DNA of 64,000 nucleotides from the NCBI GenBank assembly GCA_022925895.1, contig JAKSYS010000042.1, forward strand, positions 1 to 64,000, read 5' to 3'. This DNA comes from Fragilaria crotonensis. Its lineage: Eukaryota; Bacillariophyta; Fragilariophyceae; Fragilariales; Fragilariaceae. Under the pieces are notes generated by a model. That model was not told the DNA's origin. It did no database searches and was given only the letters and a program-made list of their open reading frames with translations. Of the stretch, positions 30,500 through 40,441 are shown in pieces (within the stretch, counting starts at the first letter, position 1; each line of letters opens with the position of its first letter). Position numbers and translations under genes: made by a program.

Positions 30500-31985
30500 T
30501 TAGAAAGACCAAATTTGCTCCGGCGAGAGATTTGCGCTTGCTTCCTCATCTTCGTCCACCTCTCCCCCCACATATGACTTCAATCTATGGTTCCGTTGGG
30601 GATGTCTCAGCTTATTGAGGGCGCGTGCTTCTACCACTCGTACCCTGTCTCTTGAAATCCCTAATCGCTTGGCAATTTCATCGACAGTCTTTGGGGTGCC
30701 ATCGTCGAGACCGAATCGTGCCACAAGCACATCCCTCTCTTTCGTGGGAAGTTCGTCAACAACGGATAAGATAACTTCCCGCAGTGAACGCGACTCGGCG
30801 TCCTCATCAGGAGTTGGTGAATCTGATGAAATAAAGTCTCCCAGTGTGACTGATTTATCGCTTTGCTTGCTGGTGCTACCACGAACCGGATTCTCCAATG
30901 ACAGCACAGAACGTGATGAATCCGAGTACAATTGAAGCTTTTGGGCGCTAATTCCCAAGTGATGCGCAAGTTCGGGTATGGACGGGGCTCTCCCTATTTC
31001 CTTTTCCATATCCTTGCGCGCTCTCTGGATTTTCCGAATCATCGAATGAACTGTTGGCGTTTGGTTGATTGAGACATATTTATGAGCTAGGAAGATGAAG
31101 AAGATACAAATCGCACAGGATAGCAAACTTTAACTCACCATGAGCAGGCAACCGAATAGTACGAGAATAGTCAGAAATGGCACGAAGCATTCGTTGCCGG
31201 ACCCACCAAGTAGCATACGTGCTGAATCGGAAGCCACGTTCGGGCTCAAATCGCTCGGCTGCCTCCATAAGGCCAAGATTACCTTCTTGAATTAAGTCAT
31301 GAAATGAAATGATAGTTCCCATCCCACCATTTGACTGATTTGCTTTGGTGACACTGTTGAGATATCTCTTCGCAATTGATCCAACCAGACCACCATTGGC
31401 CGCAACCATGTGGCTTCTCGCTCCTTGACCTTCATACATAACACGTCGCAACTCAATAACAGACATGCCGCAGGCATCTGCCCATTGCTCTTCTGACGGT
31501 TGCCAAGCAGTTGTTTGCCAGTCCGCATCTTGTGCATGCTGCGACGCCACCAGCTCGTCTCTGATCCGCACGACAGTTCGCAACATTCTGATCTGATTTG
31601 TCAGATCTCGTTCTTCGTCTTTTGATAGCAGCGCGGGGGTGTTGTCTGTCGTTCGACTGAATGTTGTTGTTGCCTCGACTTTTGGGCTGCTGGTTAAACT
31701 CTTGGGACGAGGGATCCTTCGCTTTTGAAGAAGCGATGCTCCGCTGTTCACTTTTAAATTGGACAGTTTTCTAATCTTCGAGAAGGCTGTTTCTTCCGGG
31801 CCGGAAATCTTGATTTCTGAGGAATATACGTCTACCGGTGATGTGGTTCCAACATAAGCGACTTCGTGACCTCGTCGATTGCAGGGCTTTCGAAGTGGAA
31901 CACTGTTGAAGGCGTTGACAAAATTGACCTCCAACGATGCTGAGAGAAAGAAGATGAAAGTGAGTTTGGATTGCCAGCACTGCAT
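30500..31985 (-). CDS. Plastid-type sigma-70 factor, nuclear-encoded, 2 exons
   Basis: Exons are 31985-31139 and 31086-30500 (477 residues); the 52-bp intron has GTGAGT and CTAG ends and its join gives [16 protein letters not shown]. The N-terminus ([20 protein letters not shown]) is signal-peptide-like, and VNAF at 23-26 is followed by Ser/Arg/Lys-rich sequence. This resembles the bipartite presequence with an Ala-Phe motif used for secondary plastids. Sigma regions are clear: 2.1-2.4 ([50 protein letters not shown]), 3 ([16 protein letters not shown]) and 4 ([18 protein letters not shown], with the [23 protein letters not shown]). It should direct the plastid bacterial-type RNA polymerase to promoters. 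Confidence 0.92.
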
Positions 31986-33440
31986 CGTAAGTTATGTGTC
32001 AAGTGTCAAGGGACAAGCCGCAAGCGTCAAGCGATGCCTTCAACAAACCAAATCCAACAAAAGAACGATTACGTTCGATGTTCGGAGGTCAGATTAAGCC
32101 ACGTCTGCCCGGTACTTCGTAAAACAGAAACAAAAAAACGTCACTGTGACATCATTACTCAAGTGTCACCGAAGCAATAACAGATAAAAAAATCGAAAAT
32201 GGATGAAATGTCCCTCGGACGGTTGCGCAAAGTACGTTTGTTTTAGGCATGGTGTAGTCAACATGACGACATGGCGTTCAAGTTCGGCGGAAAGACGATG
32301 ATGATCAGAACGGCACAAGCATGCGAGGTGGAAACTCACCACAAACCAGCAAGGTTGCGAAGGATTTTATTGACAATAATCGAGGCATTGGACTTTGGTA
32401 GAGATATAGACGTGACCTGATCAGTTGATGGTACTACGACGACTCGTCTGATGCACGAAGGGCTGGTGGAATCAACAGCCGCTAGTCGGTCCCTGGGATC
32501 GACGAAAGAATAAGAAGTGTGGAGTTTACTTTGTGCAATGGGTCAATGATCTACGTATCGATGACCTGATCAAGAAGAGCCCTTTTCGGGAGTGATGTGG
32601 TTAGATTCTCAGATTCACTGGCAGGGACCAGGGATGGAGGATGCAGCGTACCTGGTACAAGTACGGAGCGTGTCAATTGCGTTCGCTGTACGCGCGTTGC
32701 GTGCGCTCCAACTCCGCCGATTATGCCGAGTGCAGCGACCAGCGACAGCTGGGATTCTCTCCATAATAGCGGCTTCTCTTTTTCAAGACATCGTTTTCTG
32801 CAAGGTGCCTGAAATCGAGTAAATGACGGTTGAGATCTTCATGTATATAGCTCCAGTGCATTTATCATACCAGGTACTGATACTATTACCTTTTACCTTA
32901 TTCATTGTTCAAGGTACCCTGTATTCCTGTATATCGTGTTTGCAAGTTTGTGTATAAGCATTGATTAAGCATACCAAGCTGAATATGAGCCCCATGGCGT
33001 ACTCGGAGTACTCCGCAGTAGTATGCAGTATGCAGTAAAAGTTCTGCGGTACGAGTACGAACAGAGTACCTGGTACACAGTTGTTCATGGCGGTTCTTCG
33101 TATCATACTTCGTACCAGGTGCTACTCTGCTGGTATGCTCGGAGTAGTACTTTGCATTTTGCGTAATAGCACTACTACGGTAGCAGCTACACCGGTACAA
33201 TAGAACCAATAAGCTAGGTATCATACCTACTACTAGTAGCACTAGTAGATAGTAGATACTGTCTTACAAGAAGCTAGTCTTACACAGAACATGGTACTTG
33301 TACTTGTACTGTAGTACAAGTACAAAGCAAAGACAAAATCACTAATATTCTGTCATTTTCATGGCAGAAAGTGACAGCTCTACTAGAGTAGTGAGGCGAA
33401 CAATTTGTGACTATCCTTCATTGTCGATGTTAACCTGTTA
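31986..33440. other. Intergenic region, no gene seen
   Basis: About 1.45 kb upstream of the sigma factor up to the transposon. ORFs are short and random. Positions 32860-33330 are very rich in GTAC, GAGTACTCCG and ACTAGTAG-type palindromes. Confidence 0.5.
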
Positions 33441-33845
33441 GAGCATGTCTTATCATGGGGTACAAAAATTCCATGGATGTACCTGGGGGTAGATCGATGT
33501 ACCCTTCCAAAAACTTCAAAAAATATGCAATTCTTAGGCCCACCCTTACGGTAGTGAAAAGTTGAGATGAAAAACTGACCCCCCAACTTTTTTTTTAGAA
33601 TTTACTGCTTCCCCGGCCTTATCGTGAACGCAGAAAAAGTTGTGTTTTCCGGGTATTTTTTGTCCTTACTGTCGCATTTTATTCCATACTACGAACTCCA
33701 GTACTATTATTAGAGGCAATTCCACTACAAGCCGTCATTGCTGGTGACCATAGCGATACTGCCAACATCATCGTTGAAGGCGAGTGATTACAACAAGGTA
33801 CTGTAGTGGAAAACAATACACAAGTAGCATTTAATTTTTCAGGAG

Positions 33846-34396
33846 TGTCGCCATCATGGTTGCTAGCATCGTCGTCGTTGCTACCGTCTAGTGTCGACGT
33901 TGTCGCTGGTGTTGTCGTCGTCGCGAGGTCTAGTGTCATTAGTGTTGCCGTCGTCTTGTCGTCGTTAGCGTCTAGTGTCGCTTGCGTCGTCGTCGTTGAC
34001 GACGTCTAATGTCGCCGTCGTCGCTGGCGTCGTTGTCGTCGACAACGCCAAGTGTCGCCGTCGTCTTCGTCGTTGCAAGGAGTACCGGTAGTATTGTAGT
34101 CGTCGCTGTCATGGCTGCTACTCTAGTCGCAGTCGTCTTCGTCATCGCTAAGATCGCTCGTTGTCGTTGCTAGCGCCTCTCGTCGCCGTCGTCGTCTCTA
34201 GTCGCCGTTGTCGTCTCTAGTCGCCGTTGTCGTCGCTTGTCGTCATCGTCGCGAATTATAGTGACACCGTCGTCGTCATGGTCGCTAGTGTTGTCGTCGC
34301 CGACGACATCAAGTGTCGCATCTCTAGTCGCCGTCGACTTCGTTGTCGCTAGTGTCGTCGTTGTCATCGAAGATGTCTAGTGTTGCCGTCACTAGT

Positions 34397-34428
<32 letters not shown>

Positions 34429-34470
34429 GAGGTTAAGTGTCGCCGTTGTCGTCGTAGACAACGACAACGC
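33846..34470. repeat. Degenerate GTC/CGT-rich minisatellite inside the inner element
   Basis: About 600 bp made of variants of GTCGTCGTC joined by TCTAGTGTCGCCGTCG-like words, roughly every 30-60 bp. It gives meaningless Thr/Asp/Val-rich ORFs on both strands. Confidence 0.85.
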
Positions 34471-34568
34471 TTGACATGACACCTACATACGTTTACTCGA
34501 ATGGTGTGACAACTTGACACTTGGCGACAAGATCTCGTTTCACGCAGCGATGATTCAATCGACTCGAA

Positions 34569-34651
34569 GATCTCAACTTTTCATCGAAAAGTTGCTGTTA
34601 AAAGTTGGGCCCCAACTTTTACAAGCAACTTTTCGATGAAAAGTTGAGATC
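34569..34651. repeat. 83-bp near-perfect palindrome (hairpin)
   Basis: Two 41-bp arms around a single C at 34610, 39 of 41 positions pairing; the arms begin GATCTCAACTTTTCATCG. It contains three AAAGTTG/CAACTTT words also found in the TIRs of the inner element. It lies near the right end of the inner transposon. Confidence 0.9.
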
Positions 34652-35584
34652 GGACCAACTTAGTTTTTCATGCAACTTTTCACCCATAAGGCCGGTCAAC
34701 ACGAAAAAAAAAGTTGGGGGGTCAGTTTTTAATCTCAACTTTTCACTACCGTAAGGGTGGGCCTTATCGTGTGGTCTTGTACACGATTTATTTTCCATAA
34801 ACATACGTTAATATATCCTATGTCGCTATGTCTTGTCTTGCGTGTACATATTGTAATCTACATACTGAATATTTTATATGCGTGTAATGACAATTCGAGT
34901 GATCCTTGTTGTTGTTGACGAAAGCAACGAAGGCAATGACGTCTGGAATGACGACACGGACTCGATGGCTGAGTTCGTGGCGAGCGTAGGGAAGGCCTCT
35001 TCCTTGTGCGGGAGTTCGGGGCAAGTGTCGAAACAATGCAATGGCAGCATCTTGGCAAGTTGTTGGTGGAGTTGTTGCTGTTGGAGGCGCTGCCATGAGC
35101 CATTGTTGAGCAATTCTCACATGTTTTATCGTGTATGACAACACAAGGAACAGGTACGGAAATGTGGTGAAACGTGACAAAAGGTCACTGCACATCACCA
35201 CTGGAGTCTTGCAACAGTAGTGTACCTAGGTAGATGAGGGGGGGTCAGATTTTCAAAATCTGACCCAGGTACGTCAGGGGGGTATATCATCTGACCCCCA
35301 ATTCGATGTACCCCCCTTCATAAGAATTGCTTTTTTCGACGAAAATCGAAAATTCGGCGGGATGTACCCGATGATAAGACATGCTCTTAGGGGTCTAACA
35401 GTAGGTACGAATTGTAGAACAGGACAGGGGTTGCCGATTTGTGAGTTGCTGCGCCATAGCTCCCGAAGAAAAATCTTGTTGGCTTCATGAGTCATGACAC
35501 ATGGCTTGGTCAAGTGGCTACCAAGTGCCGTCGCGTTCGAACGGAAAATGACGAAAGAGAATAGAAAGGCTTTGTTTTTCGAGT

Positions 35585-35600
35585 GGATTTTGTAAAATCC
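35585..35600 (-). promoter_or_regulatory. Histone-type 3' stem-loop after H2B
   Basis: 16 nt on the minus strand: stem GGATTT, loop TACA, stem AAATCC (6-4-6). It starts about 70 nt after the H2B stop. Flanks (AACAACC before, ACTC after) match those of the H2A element. Same size and shape as the metazoan histone mRNA stem-loop, including the GG/CC base. Confidence 0.7.
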
Positions 35601-35669
35601 GGTTGTTGGTGATCGGGTATGGCAATCAATGTCGAAGCGGTTTAGCACCGAGTTAAGAAATAGTAAAGT

Positions 35670-36110
35670 TTAGGCAGAGGAGAACTTGGTCACAGCCTTG
35701 GTCCCTTCGGAAACGGCGTGCTTCGCAAGCTCACCAGGGAGCATAAGGCGGACAGCGGTTTGAATTTCCCTACTAGACCTGAAAAATGGAAATGTGTGAG
35801 GGGAAGGGTGGCGTGGACAACAACGACTGTTGTGATTCTGTCATCAACCGCGTGATACGTACAAGGTAGCCTTCTTGTTGTAGGTGGCCAATTTTCCTGC
35901 CTCGGTGGCGATACGCTCGAAGATATCGTTGATGAAGGAGTTCATGATAGACATGCCCTTCTTGGAGATACCCGTATCAGGGTGGACCTGCTTGAGGACC
36001 TTGTAGATGTAAGAAGAGTAGGTTTCGGTACGCTTCTTGGACTTGCTGCCCGTCGAGGCCTTCTTAGGAGCCTTTGCTGATTGCTTGGATGGAGTTGGTG
36101 TCTTGGCCAT
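35670..36110 (-). CDS. Histone H2B, 2 exons
   Basis: Exons are 36110-35863 and 35778-35670 (118 residues), with an 84-bp intron (GTACGT...TTCAG) splitting TLSSREIQ. The N-terminal tail is Lys-rich ([16 protein letters not shown]), then the H2B fold [40 protein letters not shown], and after the splice [20 protein letters not shown] and [15 protein letters not shown]. It pairs with H2A in the nucleosome core. It is divergent from the H2A gene with 295 bp between start codons. An intron in a histone gene with a stem-loop 3' end is unusual relative to animals. Confidence 0.97.
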
Positions 36111-36405
36111 GTTAGAAACTGAGAAAACACGAGTGTTGTTTATTGTGACAACAATACGCAGATGTCAAACGGGAAGGCGCAAACGCTTTCTCTGAGGCGC
36201 GCCCGAAAGGACGATGCGTACGAGAACAGACGGGCAAAACGAAGCAAAATTTAAGTCAAGTGATTCAAACAGTACTGTCCGTCGTCCTTTTCGTCAAGAT
36301 TGGCGCGGTAATCACCCGGAAACTTGTATTCAAGCTTTCCACCACTTCGCTTTCTGTCACACAACAACACGTTTGATCAAGTTTATACCCCTCACTTCAA
36401 GAAAC
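36111..36405. promoter_or_regulatory. Bidirectional H2B/H2A promoter
   Basis: 295 bp between two divergent histone start codons. It contains a GC-rich word AGGCGCGCCCG near 36196 and AT-rich sequence close to each start. Coordinated S-phase expression is inferred from the arrangement only. Confidence 0.65.
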
Positions 36406-36780
36406 ATGTCAGGAAAAGGAAAGGGAAAGGGCGGTCGTGGTGAAAAGAAGTCCACCACCGCTTCATCTAAAGCGGGTCTTCAATTCCCAGTTGGTCGTAT
36501 CGGACGTTATCTACGTCAAGGAAAGTACGCCACGCGCATGGGTGCTGGTGCTCCCGTGTACTTGGCAGCTGTCCTTGAATACCTCTGCGCCGAGATCCTC
36601 GAGCTCGCAGGAAACGCTGCTCGTGATAACAAGAAGAGCCGTATCGTTCCACGCCATCTGACTCTTGCCATCAAGAACGATGAAGAGCTCAACAAGCTTC
36701 TTGGAGGGGTTACAATTGCCGCTGGAGGAGTTCTGCCAAACATCCATGCCGTCCTTCTCCCAAAGAAGAGTGCCAAGTAA
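36406..36780 (+). CDS. Histone H2A
   Basis: 124 residues, single exon, ATG at 36406 (the open frame extends upstream, but [10 protein letters not shown] is the standard start). The core has [60 protein letters not shown], and [17 protein letters not shown] at the end. The C-terminus lacks an SQ(E/D) motif, so it is not H2A.X, and the docking region does not look like H2A.Z. A canonical, replication-type H2A is likely given the divergent H2B and the 3' stem-loop. Confidence 0.97.
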   Translation: MSGKGKGKGGRGEKKSTTASSKAGLQFPVGRIGRYLRQGKYATRMGAGAPVYLAAVLEYLCAEILELAGNAARDNKKSRIVPRHLTLAIKNDEELNKLLGGVTIAAGGVLPNIHAVLLPKKSAK

Positions 36781-36814
36781 ACACCTGAAAGCCACTTGCT
36801 CTCACCAAACAACC

Positions 36815-36830
36815 GGATTTTACAAAATCC
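36815..36830 (+). promoter_or_regulatory. Histone-type 3' stem-loop after H2A
   Basis: Identical 16-nt stem-loop (GGATTT, TACA, AAATCC) to the one after H2B, 34 nt after the stop codon and in the same orientation relative to the gene. The shared block runs from AACAACC through ACTC, while surrounding sequence is unrelated. Confidence 0.75.
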
Positions 36831-37026
36831 ACTCAGCTTACAAAGAACTTTCAAACATGAAGTATAGATTGATGTATAATAGCAATTAATGATCGCAGTC
36901 CATGAGCATGTATCAAGATTGCAAACAAGGAAAGTAGAGATGTAGCGCCCCTAGCCACTGTAGTCTCAGAGCCAGTCTTAACTAGCTAGGCAAGCATCTA
37001 CACTAGCCTTATCAACTGACGCAAGC

Positions 37027-38506
37027 CTACTGAATAAACACCATCTCACGAGCCGATGGACTTGGAACAATCTTGTTTCTCCAGTCACCTGACTTCACAT
37101 CCTCTGGAGTAACGTTTGTAATCTTGTCAGGTGGAACATACACCATGTTGTCAGTAGCATGCACCATCCATGGCTCCAGGCGAAAGTCATTGCCGAATGG
37201 TTTTGGCAACAGCCAGTGCAGTCCCACAGTCACGCCCTTGCGAGGGACTGGTTTGTACTGACCGCTTGCCTTTGCCACCAGCAGACGCTCGGCGCAATAT
37301 TCCTTCAACCTGAGTGAAAAGGCGGTCTTGGCAGGAAACGACGACCACGTTTTGGCTCCAGAAGCGACCAGTTTCTTGGAAGCCTTGGAAAAGTCAGCAA
37401 GTGATTCTTGGGCGACTCTGTCCATGTCGTTCGCCAAGTTTGGAGAGACGCGAAGTTGACTGAGATTCTTCCGAAAGGCTTCAAATGCAGCTTCCTGCAG
37501 TTGCGCGATTTGAGCATCAAAGAGATCGCTCATCTCGCAATACAGCTCCTCCTGGAGCTGAGCCTTGATCTGCTGGGCGACCGAGGACCCCATGTCCGTG
37601 GATTGAAATTCTTGCATGGCACGCTTGACGGCAGCATCGCACAGCTCTCCAAAGTTGGCAACCAAAAGTGTGTCAGCAATAGTTGCCTTGACGGCATCGA
37701 GCGCCGATTCCAAGGCAACCCGAGCCTTTGGTCCGAGCTTTCTTGCTGCGGCCAAATCCTTACTTGAAAGAGATAGCAAGGAAGATGGAGGAGCAAAAAA
37801 GTCGACGGTCGCTGCGATTGCGGATGCTGCCTCCGATGGTTCACAACCTTGGACCGACGACAATTTAGCCGCGACTTCAACAGGCGACGAAACATACTCA
37901 ACGCTGGCGAAGACGTCCTCCAATACTTGAGCAGGACGCTTTCCTCGCGGTTGCATCAAGTTTGGCAAGACGGAGGAAGCCGCCTGCTGGAGCTGCAGTC
38001 TTGCGGCTTCCGTATCAGACGCAATGACAATCAATGAGGACTTGATCCCATTCGAAAGCAATCGTTCCATCGCTGGCGCCAATGTATCGAAGAGTCCCTC
38101 GCCGCGGGACAAGTCGATTGGACTAGGAGAATAAATGACAGTTCCCCCACACGCAACAACTGTCGAGGCAACATCAGCAGCACTTGCCTGTGAACTAGGG
38201 TTGGCAATGGCTAATCCGTTGTCGGATCCATCAGCTTTGGTGCCGAAAGCAGTCAATTCAGTTTCTTCGAGGCCAAAGATAGATTGCAGGATAGTAGATT
38301 GTTGTGCTCTAGTAGCTCCCCCGGCTTGTCACAATACAAGCGCGAGTGACAGTGGATGCTCCTTCTGCCTCCAAGTCGTTGATAACAGACGACAAGCTCA
38401 TTGGAAGTCTTGATTTACTGCTGCTCACCAATTGCGAGGCATCGCTTCCGCTCAAAACCAGCGACAGCAGAAAGACTCGAACAGCTACTTTAATGAATCC
38501 AAACAT
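37027..38506 (-). pseudogene. Secretory-pathway protein of unknown function, one frameshift (mutation or sequence error)
   Basis: The N-terminus (MFGFIKVAVRVFLLSLVLSG) is a signal peptide. The first frame (38506-38309) stops soon after TRACIVTSRG. The second frame (to 37027) is open from the same spot. The shift falls on a run of five C (38318-38322 on the plus strand), and a one-base difference there would make one frame of about 490 residues. No plausible intron fits, since the candidates would be under 30 bp. The main part has an Ala-rich alpha/beta region (VVACGGTVIYSPSPIDLSRG), helical segments, and a conserved-looking tail with VGLHWLLPKPFGNDF and TPEDVKSGDWRNKIVPSP. Family not recognised. 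The long intact downstream frame argues for a recent or technical break rather than an old pseudogene. Confidence 0.6.
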
Positions 38507-38600
38507 TATTGATTGCGTAAGACACTAGAAGGTTTGACTTGGCTTCCTATGCGGTCGTTGTGATGATGCCCAAACCTTCAATGCCAAGAGACACACCCAT

Positions 38601-39709
38601 GAGAAAGCTTAATGTCTATATATTTCGATCTATTTAGAATCTATATCGAATATAAAAGTAAGCACTTTTGTATACATTTATCTTCATTTGTCCTTCAGCC
38701 CCCTTAGACGTCATCCTGTCTTCGATTTTCACCAATCAGACAGCTCAAAAACTCGGCTGTTCGCAAGATCGGCGCTGGCCCGGTTGCCGAAGTTTTGTTT
38801 GACATACATGGCGGATGTGTAACATACTTGTGTACGTTGCCGGTATGCTTACGCTGTTTATAATCTGGGTTGGTAAAATCCAAATCGACCCCTCAAATAT
38901 TTTGAAGACAAACCTACAACCGCTTATTACTCAAAGTCTACGAGTCGATGTCATCTGTCAGCAAATTGCTTATGGTACTACCGCTACTGTTGTACAACAC
39001 CGCGTTCAATGATTTAAGGGAGTACTGTAGTATAGCACTATACGTACGAAAATACATTAGAAATGCGGAATACACCGTAGATTCTATGCAAGGTACTCGG
39101 AGTGGTCCAGTAGCGCAGTACTCGATTGTGAAACCTACAGTACGTTGATACCGGTAGCCTCCTGTTAAAATTGTTGTTGTCCTGGTTCCCTGTCAAAAAA
39201 AGCATTGAATATCTATCAAAAACAACAAGTTTCATTCCCACAGTTACTACAACTGACTGTAATTGCTACATGCAATACAGACACAGAATGGAAAGTAAGT
39301 TAATTAATGAACTACAGAGATATTACATGCAGATTGTCTGCAGTTGAGGGTGCATTGTGCCAAATTGCAATTGTGAAGTATTTGTGTGATCAGTTTTCAA
39401 AATGTGTACGATACCCGTACCTTGAGTACCATTTCTACGTACGCGTGTAGGAGACATACGTAACTCCCGTGGCTTTCAAATTCGGATTTGGGCGCGGCTC
39501 CGTCGACATGCATTCAAAATGCACCCTCGTAGACCCCAGTTACCCCAAGTAAGTCATATTGGATACACATGGGATGAGATTGTAAGTGCACTGAGGGGTT
39601 CGTATCGATGACGTCGAAACGAAGCTACATAAATGTGTACATGTATCAATAAGTATATCTTCGATATAGATTCTAAATAGATCGAAATATATAGACATTA
39701 AGTTTTCTC
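38601..39709. mobile_element. Mutator-like non-autonomous DNA element
   Basis: 1109 bp bounded by 54-bp terminal inverted repeats (38601-38654 and 39656-39709, 52 of 54 matching; they begin GAGAAA and include TTAATGTCTATATATTTCG). The 9-bp sequence CACACCCAT is present directly on each side (38592-38600 and 39710-39718). A 9-bp duplication with long TIRs is typical of Mutator-like elements. No transposase ORF is visible inside. Confidence 0.85.
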
Positions 39710-39718
39710 CACACCCAT

Positions 39719-40441
39719 CATCTTTTGAGCTTCCAGCTGTCATCAAATCGCAGCTTCACTAGGGTTAGGGCCCCTATCTGTTCCGACGTTGCTACGGTAC
39801 CAGTACCAGTTCCAGGTACAGGTACAGTCCGAAGGACTGTGAACTATGGGATGCCCGGTATACACGCCTCCAAACCTTATCACTGACGTATCTGCCACAA
39901 GATATGAGCATATGTCATGTACTACCTGGTACTTGTACTAGGTACTGTAGTAGTCACACCTCATATCAGTACTGTAGAGAGCCGGCGAGAACTGGGTACT
40001 GTACTACAGTACACAGTACACCAGTAGACTGTATAGTAGACTTGTGAAGTGGACTCTTTCATACGATCATCATCACACACATACAGACGTATTCGCAGGT
40101 CCATTTTAACGAGACATGGCTGGCACCTGGCACCTCTGCTTGGTATTACAATGTATGTAGAAGCTAATTAGGCCTTTCATAGAAGAACTACAGTAATGTA
40201 GTACCAGACGTATTTGTGGTATATCATACTGCTGAAATTGCGGTACAATATGCCAGTACACAGTATCAGGTATCATAGTACAGTATCTCACCATATAATG
40301 ACTGCATGTAGAGTAAAGAGAACTACGTACCATGTACAGTACTGGAGTACGAATAAGGTCGTGAAGGAGACAGTACTCGGAGTATGCATAATGCTTAAAT
40401 GTCATTATCATCCAGGATCCACGGTCAGGAGTCGGTCCACC
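39719..40441. other. Promoter-side spacer of the CTL gene, GTAC-rich
   Basis: Positions 39790-40420 are dense in GTAC-centred words (GGTACCAGTACCAGTTCCAG and others). No gene is seen. The open frame upstream of 40442 runs into this tract but does not look coding. Confidence 0.5.

Larger units (their letters stand above)
33537..34763. mobile_element. Inner Harbinger-like element nested in the outer one
   Basis: 1227 bp with 60-bp terminal inverted repeats (33537-33596 and 34704-34763, 59 of 60 matching) beginning GGCCCACCCTTACGGTAGTG. TTA occurs directly on both sides (33534-33536 and 34764-34766). It lies inside the outer element, so it inserted later. The near-perfect TIRs suggest recent insertion. 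No transposase ORF is present; the centre is a CGT/CGTC-rich tract. TSD and TIR form suggest PIF/Harbinger. Confidence 0.85.
33441..35386. mobile_element. Outer Harbinger-like non-autonomous element, split by a nested insertion
   Basis: Terminal inverted repeats start GAGCATGTCTTATCAT on both ends (33441-33464 and 35363-35386, 23 of 24 positions matching). A TTA trinucleotide flanks each end in direct orientation (33438-33440 and 35387-35389), the PIF/Harbinger target-site duplication. Without the inner insertion the element would be about 716 bp, with no transposase, so it is MITE-like. Internal hairpins include one at 35242-35266 (12-bp arms, GGGTCAGATTTT, one-base loop). A weak protein-like minus-strand frame at about 34880-35110 has no known family. 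Superfamily assignment rests on TSD and TIR form only. Confidence 0.8.

Noticed and set aside
33679-34367. ORFs rich in Thr, Asp and Val over the CGT tract
   Set aside because: Products of trinucleotide-like repeats inside a non-autonomous transposon; no domain.
40214-40441. Longer N-terminus for the CTL gene
   Set aside because: The upstream frame is GTAC-rich spacer sequence without coding character; ATG 40442 begins normal coding composition.
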